Shown here in pieces: positions 38,093 to 45,253 of a stretch of DNA of 59,894 nucleotides; position 1 is the stretch's first letter; the number at the start of each line of letters is the position of its first letter. Under the pieces are notes generated by a model. The model saw only the letters and a program-made list of their open reading frames with translations. It made no database searches and was not told where the DNA came from. The DNA lies in the IMG/VR virus record IMGVR_UViG_3300033388_003934, positions 1 through 59,894 of that record; one strand, 5' to 3'. The position numbers were made by a program, and so were the translations under genes. Source of the stretch: a virus.

Positions 38093-39672
38093 TAACGATA
38101 AACGAAAATCCGAAAGCATTTAGGAATTGGGATTCTGCTGTTATTAGAATTTATGAAATTTTAAGAGCATTAAATGCCGGAGGTGGCGGTGGTGGACTTT
38201 TTGGTTCTACATATTTTGTAGCTCCAGAAGGTGAAGATGATACTGCGGCTGTTGGTAGTTTATCTAATCCTTGGAAAACAATAAGTGCTGCAAGGGATCA
38301 AGCTGTAGTTGATGGTCTTGCTACAAGTTTAATATATGTATTTCCTGGTGTTTATGATGAAACTGAATTACAGTATGATGGTGGAAATATTTATTTAGAG
38401 GCAGGAGTATTAATTCAGCCAAGAGCTCGAATAAATGGAGTTGGTGCTTCAATGGTAGCAGTTAATGTAGGAGAAAAGAAATTTACTTTTGCGGGAAATT
38501 GGGCTGTTTATTTACTACCTGGAGAACAATTTCAAGTTATAGGTGGGGCAAATGCTGGAAAATATACTATAGCTTCAGCAATAGATAATGGTCCAAATGT
38601 AGATGTTTTTGTTGCTGAAGTAGTTCCTTCAGCTTCTGTTGCTGGTTATTTACGAAATACAAGAGCAGTATTTGTTGTAGGGTATGACCCTATATATGCT
38701 CCAATTACATCTCAAGCTGATAGTTTTAAAGTATTTGGTGAAGGAAGTATTAATATTGTTGAAACATTAGACAATGATTGGTCTGGTGGAGTTATAAATG
38801 TTGGTTTTGATGGAGATGCTTACTTAGAAGGAGTTGATTATAGACAGCAACAAGGGGTAATGATTTATGTTGAAGATGAAGGAAAATTAACTGTAAATGT
38901 AAGTACATTAGAAGTATATGGAACTGGTGGTTATTGTATTACAGCAAGAGATAAATCAGATACAGCTATCAATGCTGATAGATTAATAAGTAATGGTTCA
39001 TGGGCTTTTTATATTAGACAAGGTGTTGACCCTACATTTACAGGACAATGTGTTATAACAGCTAATAGAATAACACAAACTACTAATTTTCAACCTCTTG
39101 CAGTTCAAAATATGTCTGCGGGTAGGGTATTAATAAATTGTCCTATTGTTGAATCTGAAAATTATTCTTTAAATTTTAATGTAATTAGTGGTGGTTCTAT
39201 TACTTTCAATGGAAATATAATAGCTACAACTGGAACTGGTAATGGATTAATTGGACAAAATATGTCTGGTGGAGAAATCATTGTGAATGGTAATATTGAA
39301 GTAGAAGATGGTAGAACATTACAGGTATTAGGTGGAATGACTGGTGGAGAAATTTACATTAATGGTGATCAAAAAGTTGTTAATGGAAATGATGTAGAAG
39401 CAATTGTTATTACAGGAACAAGTTGTGCATATAGATTTAATGGTAGAATTACTAATACTAATGGTGGTGCATTATGTACTGGAATATTAAAAAATGGTGG
39501 AGATTGTGTTATTGATACTGTTACGATTATTTCAGATACTGATAGTATTGATGCTTCTACCGCACAAAATATAATTGTTAATCATAGTCTTGCAGCAAAT
39601 CAAGCTCTTGATGCCAATATTACTAATATTGTTACAGGAAGTTTGGTTACTATAGACGCAAATGTTAAATAA
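38089..39672 (+). CDS. putative receptor-binding protein with right-handed beta-helix (pectin-lyase-like)
   Basis: 527 residues. N-terminus ITINENPKAFRNWDSAVIRI is the shared anchor motif, then a GGGGGG linker. Residues about 45-90 (STYFVAPEGEDDTAAVGSLS, NPWKTISAA) match the entry of pectin-lyase-like beta-helix proteins. Regular short Gly/Asn-containing beta repeats fill the rest (GGSITFNGNIIA, GGEIIVNGNIEV, GGEIYINGDQ). Probably a tailspike-type host-surface binder; whether it cuts polysaccharide cannot be told. Confidence 0.65.
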   Translation: MITINENPKAFRNWDSAVIRIYEILRALNAGGGGGGLFGSTYFVAPEGEDDTAAVGSLSNPWKTISAARDQAVVDGLATSLIYVFPGVYDETELQYDGGNIYLEAGVLIQPRARINGVGASMVAVNVGEKKFTFAGNWAVYLLPGEQFQVIGGANAGKYTIASAIDNGPNVDVFVAEVVPSASVAGYLRNTRAVFVVGYDPIYAPITSQADSFKVFGEGSINIVETLDNDWSGGVINVGFDGDAYLEGVDYRQQQGVMIYVEDEGKLTVNVSTLEVYGTGGYCITARDKSDTAINADRLISNGSWAFYIRQGVDPTFTGQCVITANRITQTTNFQPLAVQNMSAGRVLINCPIVESENYSLNFNVISGGSITFNGNIIATTGTGNGLIGQNMSGGEIIVNGNIEVEDGRTLQVLGGMTGGEIYINGDQKVVNGNDVEAIVITGTSCAYRFNGRITNTNGGALCTGILKNGGDCVIDTVTIISDTDSIDASTAQNIIVNHSLAANQALDANITNIVTGSLVTIDANVK

Positions 39673-39788
39673 TGGCTCACGAAAGTAATAATTCAGATGC
39701 GGATCAAATTTATTTTGAAATGTTTGGTTACTATCCTTGGGAAGTACCACAAAATCCAATTGAACCTCATCCTCCCGAAAATGAATAG
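39672..39788 (+). CDS. small acidic ORF, 38 residues
   Basis: Starts on the last base of the upstream stop (TAATG) and runs MAHESNNSDADQIYFEMFGY to a TAG at 39786-39788. Coupled position suggests it is translated. Pro-rich C-terminus (NPIEPHPPENE). Function unknown. Confidence 0.5.
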   Translation: MAHESNNSDADQIYFEMFGYYPWEVPQNPIEPHPPENE

Positions 39789-39790
39789 CG

Positions 39791-40186
39791 ATGCAAGAAA
39801 TGTTTTTAAATGTGACTACTCCAGATGACCTACATGTAAATGTAAAAGATGTTGTATATATTGTAGGAATTTTAGTAACTTTATTAACAGCGTGGTTTAA
39901 ATTAAAGCACGATAACGATAGGCAAACTGAAAAAATTAAAGAATTAAGTATCAGAGCTGATCGTTATTATAACGAATGTAAAGAAGAATTTATGAATGCT
40001 AAAAATGGCCGAGTTTCTATTCGTAGAGATGTTGATGATAAGGTTAAAGCTGTTCAAAATGAAGTTACTAAGAATAGAGAAACATTTAGTACAGAAATTA
40101 CTAATATCAATAATAGCTTAACAGCTGTTAAAACAGATACTGCGGAAATTAAAGGTATGATTTCTACGCTTTTAAACAAAAAATAA
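39791..40186 (+). CDS. membrane-anchored coiled-coil protein
   Basis: 131 residues. One membrane segment at about 21-36 (VVYIVGILVTLLTAWF), then a long charged helix to the end (KIKELSIRADRYYNECKEEF). Could be a holin-like or membrane-lysis helper, since a putative holin and spanin follow within 1 kb. No family identified; lysis role is by position. Confidence 0.55.
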   Translation: MQEMFLNVTTPDDLHVNVKDVVYIVGILVTLLTAWFKLKHDNDRQTEKIKELSIRADRYYNECKEEFMNAKNGRVSIRRDVDDKVKAVQNEVTKNRETFSTEITNINNSLTAVKTDTAEIKGMISTLLNKK

Positions 40187-40211
40187 CTAACTTTAATTAA
40201 AATTTTCAATT

Positions 40212-40346
40212 ATGAAAGGTAAATCACATGATGGATGGAGTGGATTAAGAAAAGGTAAAGCTAAAGATATGGCTAAACCAGCTCCACAAGCTAAAACTTA
40301 CGGTGGTCTTAAAAATTCTACAGACATTAGGCCTCAGTCTAAGTAA
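40212..40346 (+). CDS. small basic ORF, 44 residues
   Basis: MKGKSHDGWSGLRKGKAKDM to the TAA at 40344-40346. Very rich in Lys and Gly. The next ORF starts on the last base of its stop (TAATG). First of three consecutive tiny basic ORFs linked by overlapping stop/start codons, which argues for real translation. Nucleic-acid or virion binding is possible. Confidence 0.5.
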   Translation: MKGKSHDGWSGLRKGKAKDMAKPAPQAKTYGGLKNSTDIRPQSK

Positions 40347-40462
40347 TGCCATTTACAAAAATTACTAAGGGTAAAAACAAAGGCAAGTATAGATCTCCTT
40401 CTGGAAAGGTATGGAGCTCTAAACAAATGCGTGCATACTATGCTAAAAAGAAAAAGAAATGA
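40346..40462 (+). CDS. small basic ORF, 38 residues
   Basis: MPFTKITKGKNKGKYRSPSG, then SSKQMRAYYAKKKKK. The pattern GKYRSPSGKVWSSKQMRAYY is seen in tiny proteins of many phages. Overlaps both neighbours (1 nt and 4 nt). Function unknown; strongly cationic. Confidence 0.55.
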   Translation: MPFTKITKGKNKGKYRSPSGKVWSSKQMRAYYAKKKKK

Positions 40463-40548
40463 GATATACTTATTCAAAACCTAAAGTAAAAAAGAAAAAG
40501 ACTTCTAATAAAAGTAAAAAGTCAAAAACTAAATCTAAGAAAAAATGA
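40459..40548 (+). CDS. small Lys-rich ORF, 29 residues
   Basis: MRYTYSKPKVKKKKTSNKSK plus more Lys/Ser to the TGA at 40546-40548. Overlaps the upstream ORF by 4 nt and the downstream membrane gene by 4 nt (ATGA). About half Lys. Real translation is likely given the coupling, but function is unknown. Confidence 0.45.
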   Translation: MRYTYSKPKVKKKKTSNKSKKSKTKSKKK

Positions 40549-40730
40549 AAAATCGTTTATTTTCTAATTATGTTACAACAATCCTGGGATTGTTAATCAT
40601 TGTTTTTTGTGGAGTAATGGTCTTTTTGGAGAAATCATCAGTTCAAGATATGGCTGGATGGTTTGCTACTGGATTATTATTCTTAAGATCTAAAGACTCT
40701 CTAATTGCGCTTCCTAAAGAGGATAAATAG
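40545..40730 (+). CDS. putative holin
   Basis: 61 residues. A membrane segment at about 9-27 (YVTTILGLLIIVFCGVMVF) and a weaker one at 36-47 (MAGWFATGLLFL), with a charged C-terminus. Size and topology fit small phage holins, and the next gene is a spanin candidate. The spanin start lies inside this gene (26-nt overlap), as is common in lysis cassettes. Confidence 0.55.
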   Translation: MKNRLFSNYVTTILGLLIIVFCGVMVFLEKSSVQDMAGWFATGLLFLRSKDSLIALPKEDK

Positions 40731-41154
40731 CATCCTCTTAATTCTGTTGTTAATAGCCTGTTCGCCACAAAAGAGGTTGAACAGGTTAATTGACAAGCAT
40801 CCAGAATTATTACAACAAGATACTTTAAATTTAGTAATACATGATACTGTAGTAATAGAATCAGTTTCACACGATACTACTACACAGTTAATTTATCATG
40901 ACTCTACTATTATAGTTAATAATGAAAAGGTATTTGCTAAATATTACTATGACACTATAACAAGGGAATTTCATCATTATGTTGAGTGTAAAGGAGATAC
41001 TGTAACTGTTATTAAAGAGATAGCAGTTCCGTTTGAAAAAGTTGTTGTTGTAGAATTGACTTGGTGGGAAAAATGGCGTGATACCATAATAATTGTCGGA
41101 ATAATTATATTATTGTTAATACTTTTTAAGAAGTTTGGTAAAGTATTACTTTAA
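40705..41154 (+). CDS. putative unimolecular spanin (lipoprotein with C-terminal membrane anchor)
   Basis: 149 residues. N-terminal lipoprotein signal LLILLLIAC with the lipid-modified Cys predicted at C19, a periplasmic beta-type stretch with repeated DT motifs (IHDTVVI, SHDTTTQ, YYDTITRE), and a C-terminal membrane segment at about 127-141 followed by KKFGKVLL. An outer-membrane lipid anchor plus an inner-membrane helix in one chain is the u-spanin layout that joins the two membranes at lysis. The start is a TTG at 40705 inside the putative holin gene; no ATG sits in a useful place before the signal peptide. Confidence 0.6.
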   Translation: MRFLKRINSILLILLLIACSPQKRLNRLIDKHPELLQQDTLNLVIHDTVVIESVSHDTTTQLIYHDSTIIVNNEKVFAKYYYDTITREFHHYVECKGDTVTVIKEIAVPFEKVVVVELTWWEKWRDTIIIVGIIILLLILFKKFGKVLL

Positions 41155-41171
41155 AATAATTATATTTGAGA

Positions 41172-41462
41172 ATGAGTTATAGAGAAGTAGAAGTAGATGT
41201 TATAGTAGGAGATAAAAAAATACCTTATACATTTAATGTAGATGCTATTAATTATTATCGTACTTTTTCGGATAACTCAGGAACATTAAAGACTATGATA
41301 TATTTAAAAGGTTCTTTAAAAGGAGTTATTTTAAATATTGGATATGAGACTTTAAAAAGCCAACTACAACAAAGTAATGAAGTGTATAATTATATACTTT
41401 CATTAAGCCCAGAAGAATTTAAGCATATTAAATCATTAATGGGTAGTATAGAATACAAATAA
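41172..41462 (+). CDS. hypothetical protein, last gene of the late operon
   Basis: 96 residues from the ATG at 41172; an in-frame TTG at 41166 would add two residues. MSYREVEVDVIVGDKKIPYT starts a small beta part, and the rest is helical (EVYNYILSLSPEEFKHIKS). It precedes the convergent terminator. No family recognised. Confidence 0.5.
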   Translation: MSYREVEVDVIVGDKKIPYTFNVDAINYYRTFSDNSGTLKTMIYLKGSLKGVILNIGYETLKSQLQQSNEVYNYILSLSPEEFKHIKSLMGSIEYK

Positions 41463-41500
41463 TCGCGTTTCTTCATATATCCATAGTAACCTGGATAAGT

Positions 41501-41541
41501 AAAAAAGAAAAGGAGCTCTCAAAGGCTCCTTTTTCTTTCTT
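41501..41541. terminator. bidirectional terminator between convergent gene blocks
   Basis: A 9-bp stem (AAAAGGAGC at 41508-41516 with GCTCCTTTT at 41525-41533) with A-rich sequence to the left and T-rich to the right, so it can stop transcription from both sides. The - strand gene ends inside the loop (41519). A second small hairpin (TATCCA 41478-41483 with TGGATA 41492-41497) lies just before it. Confidence 0.85.
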
Positions 41542-41926
41542 GAATGAATCTTTTTCTAACCATTCGTACATCTTCAGTTAATCTTGTAATTTTTTTATAC
41601 AAGTGTTTATCTGAAAATAAATAATTTTCAATAGATGTTTTAGCGTGTAATACTGTTGCGTGGTCATAACCACCATAAGCATCGCCAATTTTCTTAAGTG
41701 TTTGGCTACTCATACTATTGTATGCTAAATACATCATTAATTGTCTTGCAAATACATATTTGCGTTTTCTTGATCTTTCGAAAACTTTATCTTTATCAAT
41801 ATCAAATTCTGAACATACCAGTTCTTTAATGAATTTATATCCATCAAGATTCATTCCTGGTATTGCCATGTATGATATTTTTATTACAGTTTCCGTTTCA
41901 CATATTTCTTCATTAGTAACTGACAT
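41519..41926 (-). CDS. stand-alone DnaA domain IV-like DNA-binding protein
   Basis: 135 residues. Residues about 45-110 match the C-terminal DNA-binding domain of DnaA: RSRKRKYVFARQLMMYLAYN and the signature GGYDHATVLHA (85-95), including D88-H89-A90-T91 that contact the DnaA box. The AAA+ ATPase domain of DnaA is absent, so it can bind but not remodel an origin on its own. It overlaps the HTH gene upstream by 43 nt. Role in phage replication start or repression of host DnaA sites is inferred. Confidence 0.85.
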   Translation of the reverse strand: MSVTNEEICETETVIKISYMAIPGMNLDGYKFIKELVCSEFDIDKDKVFERSRKRKYVFARQLMMYLAYNSMSSQTLKKIGDAYGGYDHATVLHAKTSIENYLFSDKHLYKKITRLTEDVRMVRKRFIQERKRSL

Positions 41927-42105
41927 AATTCTTCAGGTTTTATTTCCATATATTGAGCTATATTGATTATATAAGAAAAAGGTATATCTCCTTTGTTAAA
42001 ATGATGTTGTAACAATTGAGGAGATACACCAATAGTACGAGCTAAATCGCTCTTATTGATTTTACATTTTTTGCAAAACTTATGTAAATCAAAAATTATA
42101 ATCAT
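41884..42105 (-). CDS. Cro/C1-type helix-turn-helix protein
   Basis: 73 residues. FCKKCKINKSDLARTIGVSP and QLLQHHFNKGDIPF form a lambda-repressor-like HTH. It ends inside the DnaA-like gene and starts 4 nt inside the end of the nuclease gene (ATGA overlap). Likely a small DNA-binding regulator; target unknown. Confidence 0.7.
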   Translation of the reverse strand: MIIIFDLHKFCKKCKINKSDLARTIGVSPQLLQHHFNKGDIPFSYIINIAQYMEIKPEELCQLLMKKYVKRKL

Positions 42106-42956
42106 ATGCTTCCAAAATAACAGAAATTATTTACATATTCTTTATCGTAATTCTTTAAATTATTTCTATGAACATTTAAAAGGTGTCGGTATTTTTCTCT
42201 TCCAGCATCTAATGTATCTCCAGAAACTTCATATATACCTACAGTATATGGAAATGTCTTTTCTACATTAATAAACCAAAATTGATTTACACCTACTATA
42301 TCACAATAAAAAGCAGCTTGTCTATCTAAATGATATTTATTTACTTCTCTTTTAAAATTATATGGATTAGGAACATCTTTAAAGCCTTTTAAATCAACTA
42401 TATAGTTTCCTACATTAATTGCATCTACTTTGCATTTACAATTAAATCCTTCTAACTTTTTCCAATAAGCAATTTCTTTTTTAGTGTTTTCTAATAATTG
42501 TACAGCTTGAGGTATTTTATCTAATTTCTCTGCAATACATTTAATATCACAATACCAATCAAAAGATATTTCATCTTTATCTTGATTTTCCACTATAAGC
42601 TGTACTTTCCATTCTTTATAAGCTTTTGTAGCTCTGGGCTTTGCGCCACCTATTTCATCACATTTAGCTTGATCGTCTATATACCAAAATCTTTTATCAA
42701 ATTCTTCAAATTCTAATATATAGCAATGTAAAGCTCTACCGTCTATGTACGCTTGTTTTTGTTGTCTCCAGGCTGGATATTTTATATAAGCATCAAAATG
42801 TTCAGGAGAATCATTAATGTATTTTAACATTGAATTTGAAATGTACTTAATATCATTATAATATTTAGCATCATTCCATTCCAAAACATTGTTTGGCTCA
42901 TATTTCTTAATTTCATTCATGAAATCTTTGGCTTGACTACTTGGTATTAATCCCAT
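42102..42956 (-). CDS. PD-(D/E)XK exonuclease, RecE/DUF3799-like
   Basis: 284 residues. YISNSMLKYINDSPEHFDAY and DGRALHCYILEFEEFDKRF are the entry motifs of the exonuclease VIII-type family. The catalytic core is D178 (CKVDAI) and D188-x-K190 (IVDLKG), followed by YHLDRQAAFYCD. Such enzymes digest one strand of duplex DNA to feed a recombinase. A SSB and Sak4-like ATPase are encoded 2-4 kb upstream in the same transcription direction, giving a recombination set. Confidence 0.85.
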   Translation of the reverse strand: MGLIPSSQAKDFMNEIKKYEPNNVLEWNDAKYYNDIKYISNSMLKYINDSPEHFDAYIKYPAWRQQKQAYIDGRALHCYILEFEEFDKRFWYIDDQAKCDEIGGAKPRATKAYKEWKVQLIVENQDKDEISFDWYCDIKCIAEKLDKIPQAVQLLENTKKEIAYWKKLEGFNCKCKVDAINVGNYIVDLKGFKDVPNPYNFKREVNKYHLDRQAAFYCDIVGVNQFWFINVEKTFPYTVGIYEVSGDTLDAGREKYRHLLNVHRNNLKNYDKEYVNNFCYFGSI

Positions 42957-43393
42957 TTTCTTTTTTTCTTTGCTTTAAAAGGTTTTTCTCTAACAGGAGG
43001 TAGTTCTTGTTCATATTCATCTCTTGTTAAGAAGAAAAAGTCTTTTTTTCTTTTGTTTAAGTATTTGACAAATAAAGTCAAATCAAATTTCTTTTCTTGA
43101 CGCACTATAACATATTCAGGAAAATAAGTTAATTTTTTTTTATCTTCTTCTGAAATGTCTACATCTTTTAAAAGATTCTTAACTGCAACATCTTTCCCTT
43201 TATAATCAATTAAGACTTTTTTAGGGGGATCATAAGTTATTGTACAATATTTAGAAGTCCTAAATAAAGCTAACCATTTTTTGACTACAGATACTTTGTA
43301 ATTTGTCCAAATTACTCCTTCTCTATCATAATCATCTAATAGAAATACTTGATTAAGATACTTCGTATTTAAATTGTTTAATAGTTTTGACAT
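42947..43393 (-). CDS. hypothetical protein
   Basis: 148 residues, basic, ending in EKPFKAKKKRKWD. Mixed alpha/beta (FLLDDYDREGVIWTNYKVSV). It overlaps the nuclease genes on both sides (10 nt and 41 nt), so it belongs to the same operon. No catalytic motif or family recognised. Confidence 0.5.
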   Translation of the reverse strand: MSKLLNNLNTKYLNQVFLLDDYDREGVIWTNYKVSVVKKWLALFRTSKYCTITYDPPKKVLIDYKGKDVAVKNLLKDVDISEEDKKKLTYFPEYVIVRQEKKFDLTLFVKYLNKRKKDFFFLTRDEYEQELPPVREKPFKAKKKRKWD

Positions 43394-43904
43394 TTTTATA
43401 CTTCAATTTTCTTGGTTTGAAAGATTTGTCTGTTAACAAATATCTTTCTGGTGTAAAAGTTTTATTAAATATTTTATCTGGTGTAACTATTTGTATGTAT
43501 TTACCGTATTTATCCATTACCCACTTAATATTAAGTGTTGCTAATCTTGTCATGTTCTGAAAATCAAAACTCCCTTTTATTTCCCAAATTGATTCATTTC
43601 TTTGAGCAACAAAGGGAGCTGTAATCTTTTCATTATCTTCTAAATTTTGATAAAATAAACCTTTAGCAGAGTAATCCCATTTAACTACAACATCGGGAGT
43701 ATATGAATGAGGTTGTAAAATAGTAGTTTCCATTTCTTTATCATCAACTCTTTTCATTGGTTTTATCCAATTATGAGTTATTTTTTTAGATAATGGAAAT
43801 GAATAATCTTCAAAATTATAACTATCTACATACCCATGATTTAACAAGGTTTGTAAATACCAATCTATATACTTTTCTTCATTGCTATCAAATGATCTTC
43901 TCAT
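43353..43904 (-). CDS. PD-(D/E)XK-type endonuclease
   Basis: 183 residues. P70-D71 in HSYTPDVVVKW and E108-x-K110 in SIWEIKGSF give the PD...ExK active site, with FQNMTRLATLNIKWVMDKYG after it. crAss-like phages carry nucleases of this type in their replication region; a role in DNA processing or host DNA breakdown is inferred. Confidence 0.75.
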   Translation of the reverse strand: MRRSFDSNEEKYIDWYLQTLLNHGYVDSYNFEDYSFPLSKKITHNWIKPMKRVDDKEMETTILQPHSYTPDVVVKWDYSAKGLFYQNLEDNEKITAPFVAQRNESIWEIKGSFDFQNMTRLATLNIKWVMDKYGKYIQIVTPDKIFNKTFTPERYLLTDKSFKPRKLKYKNVKTIKQFKYEVS

Positions 43905-43995
43905 AAAGCTTCCTTATTTTATCTTCATATTCAATAAATAACCAATCGATTTTTATTTCAAATTCCATAAATAATAGTTCTAACTTTTCTTCCAT
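43888..43995 (-). CDS. small ORF, 35 residues
   Basis: Reads MEEKLELLFMEFEIKIDWLF and on to TGA at 43888-43890. Overlaps the HNH gene end by 16 nt and the next gene start by 17 nt, the tight overlap style seen across this cluster. Acidic and helical. Function unknown. Confidence 0.4.
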   Translation of the reverse strand: MEEKLELLFMEFEIKIDWLFIEYEDKIRKLYEKII

Positions 43996-44240
43996 TTCAG
44001 TATTTCTAAATGTTTAGCTTTAACTTTTTTATTAAATTCTGGTTTTTTTTCTGCTTCATTATGACAATTTCTACATAAACCAGCTAAGTTTTCAATAAAA
44101 TCTTTTGTTTTACTACCACCCATTCCACGAGCTTCAATATGATGTACATCTACAGCTCTGGAAGAACACATTTCACAAGGTATAAAATCTTGTTCTCCAT
44201 ACCCAAAATGCTTAAGGTATATCCTGGTGTGTTTCCTCAT
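43980..44240 (-). CDS. HNH endonuclease
   Basis: 86 residues from the ATG at 44240 (MRKHTRIYLKHFGYGEQDFI); an in-frame GTG at 44261 would add seven. Classic small HNH: CEMC, VDVHHIEARGMGG, NLAGLCRNCHNEAE. Two Cys pairs bind a structural zinc and HH plus the later H/N form the beta-beta-alpha metal site. Could be a free-standing homing-type nuclease or a replication/packaging nuclease. Confidence 0.85.
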   Translation of the reverse strand: MRKHTRIYLKHFGYGEQDFIPCEMCSSRAVDVHHIEARGMGGSKTKDFIENLAGLCRNCHNEAEKKPEFNKKVKAKHLEILKWKKS

Positions 44241-44364
44241 TGGTAGAAAATATATTTTCACAAGTTATTTTAATAAATAACCATAAAAGTCTTAATCCCC
44301 ATCCTATAACTAAATAGATAGAGATAAATAATGCTGTTATAAATCCTAAAAATCTATATATCAT
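44212..44364 (-). CDS. small membrane ORF, 50 residues
   Basis: MIYRFLGFITALFISIYLVI starts a long hydrophobic stretch to about residue 31, then a polar tail ending HQDIP. Overlaps the HNH start by 29 nt and the upstream ORF by 11 nt. Likely an inner-membrane protein made early; function unknown. Confidence 0.5.
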   Translation of the reverse strand: MIYRFLGFITALFISIYLVIGWGLRLLWLFIKITCENIFSTNEETHQDIP

Positions 44365-44491
44365 GATTAATTGCTAAATATTTTAAAACCATTTTATCAG
44401 TTACCTGAGCCGGTTTAATATTATAAAATCTTGATGTTTCAAAATACCATCTGTTTAATTTCTCTTGTAATTTTACAATTTTACTTGCCAT
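44354..44491 (-). CDS. small ORF, 45 residues
   Basis: MASKIVKLQEKLNRWYFETS followed by RFYNIKPAQVTDKMVLKYL. Helical and basic. Overlaps each neighbour by 11 nt. The start follows the repeated segment catcttcttttggttttaaa (read on +), which encodes the end of the upstream ORF. Function unknown. Confidence 0.5.
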   Translation of the reverse strand: MASKIVKLQEKLNRWYFETSRFYNIKPAQVTDKMVLKYLAINHDI

Positions 44492-44576
44492 CTTCTTTTG
44501 GTTTTAAAGATTTTGCTTTTCTTATCGCTTCTGAGGATTCAAAATCCAATTGCATTATTCTGTATCTATCGCTCAT
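44481..44576 (-). CDS. small ORF, 31 residues
   Basis: MSDRYRIMQLDFESSEAIRK and on to KPKEDGK. It ends with the same LKPKED-basic tail as the next gene upstream (LKPKEDER), because both ends lie in a 20-nt direct repeat. 11-nt overlaps on both sides. Possibly arose by a small duplication of the junction. Function unknown. Confidence 0.45.
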   Translation of the reverse strand: MSDRYRIMQLDFESSEAIRKAKSLKPKEDGK

Positions 44577-44593
44577 CTTCTTTTGGTTTTAAA
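44489..44593. repeat. pair of 20-nt direct repeats at two gene junctions
   Basis: The 20-mer catcttcttttggttttaaa occurs at 44489-44508 and 44574-44593. Each copy carries the end of one - strand ORF and the start codon of the next. Confidence 0.85.
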
Positions 44594-44766
44594 TCTTCTT
44601 CTGTTATACCATTTATAGCATAACTTACTTCATTTAAATTTTGTTGTAAAAAAGTTCTTTGACAATTTTCACTATTATTGCCATTAATTGGCATAGTCTG
44701 AATATGTTCTTCTAATTTGTCTAAAAGATTTTCAGCTTTATTTTTAAATTTTTCTAATTTATTCAT
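44566..44766 (-). CDS. small helical ORF
   Basis: 66 residues from the ATG at 44766 (MNKLEKFKNKAENLLDKLEE); an in-frame TTG at 44778 would add four. Charged helix followed by a Cys-containing polar part and the LKPKEDER tail. Overlaps the 31-residue ORF downstream by 11 nt. Function unknown. Confidence 0.5.
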   Translation of the reverse strand: MNKLEKFKNKAENLLDKLEEHIQTMPINGNNSENCQRTFLQQNLNEVSYAINGITEEDLKPKEDER

Positions 44767-44767
44767 T

Positions 44768-45211
44768 TTAAAGTCCAATTTGATTCATAAAGTTTTCTTC
44801 ATTAGGATCTGGAATATCAATTCCTTTAGAAGCCCAATGAGCTTGTATAGACTGCTTAAAGTCATTAAACTGTATAGTATTCATACTTTTAGTAGAAATA
44901 TCGTTAAAAACCATTATTTCAGTTCCTAATACATTTAAAGTACTAAACTTAGAAGATGATATAATAGCTTTATGATAAGCGTGTATTTCTTCTTTAGTAA
45001 ATAATTCGCCTTGTATATTGTATAAATCTTGTGTAATTTTCTTTAAAGCAACGCCCCAATACCATCTATTTTGAGCATCAGAACGATTTTTCTTATGTTT
45101 CTTAATATTTATTACAATATTCTTACCTTCCATTGATGATATAAAAGATTTTACCTTTTCTTCTTCAAGAAAGATTAATTTACCGTTTTCTATTTTAGTT
45201 AAAAATTCCAT
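44768..45211 (-). CDS. NinB-like recombination protein (tentative)
   Basis: 147 residues. RSDAQNRWYWGVALKKI fits the R-S-x-x-QN-R-x-x-W pattern of NinB/Orf-type recombination mediators, followed by an HxYHK segment (EIHAYHKAII). Lies downstream of ssb after a hairpin and upstream of the nuclease cluster, fitting a recombination module. Assignment rests on one motif, so it is tentative. Confidence 0.4.
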   Translation of the reverse strand: MEFLTKIENGKLIFLEEEKVKSFISSMEGKNIVINIKKHKKNRSDAQNRWYWGVALKKITQDLYNIQGELFTKEEIHAYHKAIISSSKFSTLNVLGTEIMVFNDISTKSMNTIQFNDFKQSIQAHWASKGIDIPDPNEENFMNQIGL

Positions 45212-45224
45212 AGTATTTAATTAA

Positions 45225-45248
45225 CAAGGCGCACCAAAGTACGCCTTG
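45225..45248 (-). terminator. intergenic hairpin, UUUG loop
   Basis: On the - strand a 10-bp stem (CAAGGCGTAC with GTGCGCCTTG, one G-U) closed by the loop TTTG, then TTAATTAAATACT and the start codon at 45211. First member of a recurrent hairpin family of the early region. Terminator, attenuator or RNA-processing site. Confidence 0.7.
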
Positions 45249-45253
45249 CAATC

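Noticed and set aside
39532-39759. 75-residue - strand ORF under the beta-helix gene end
   Set aside because: Antisense to a clear fibre gene and to the small ORF at 39672; no coupling or leader.
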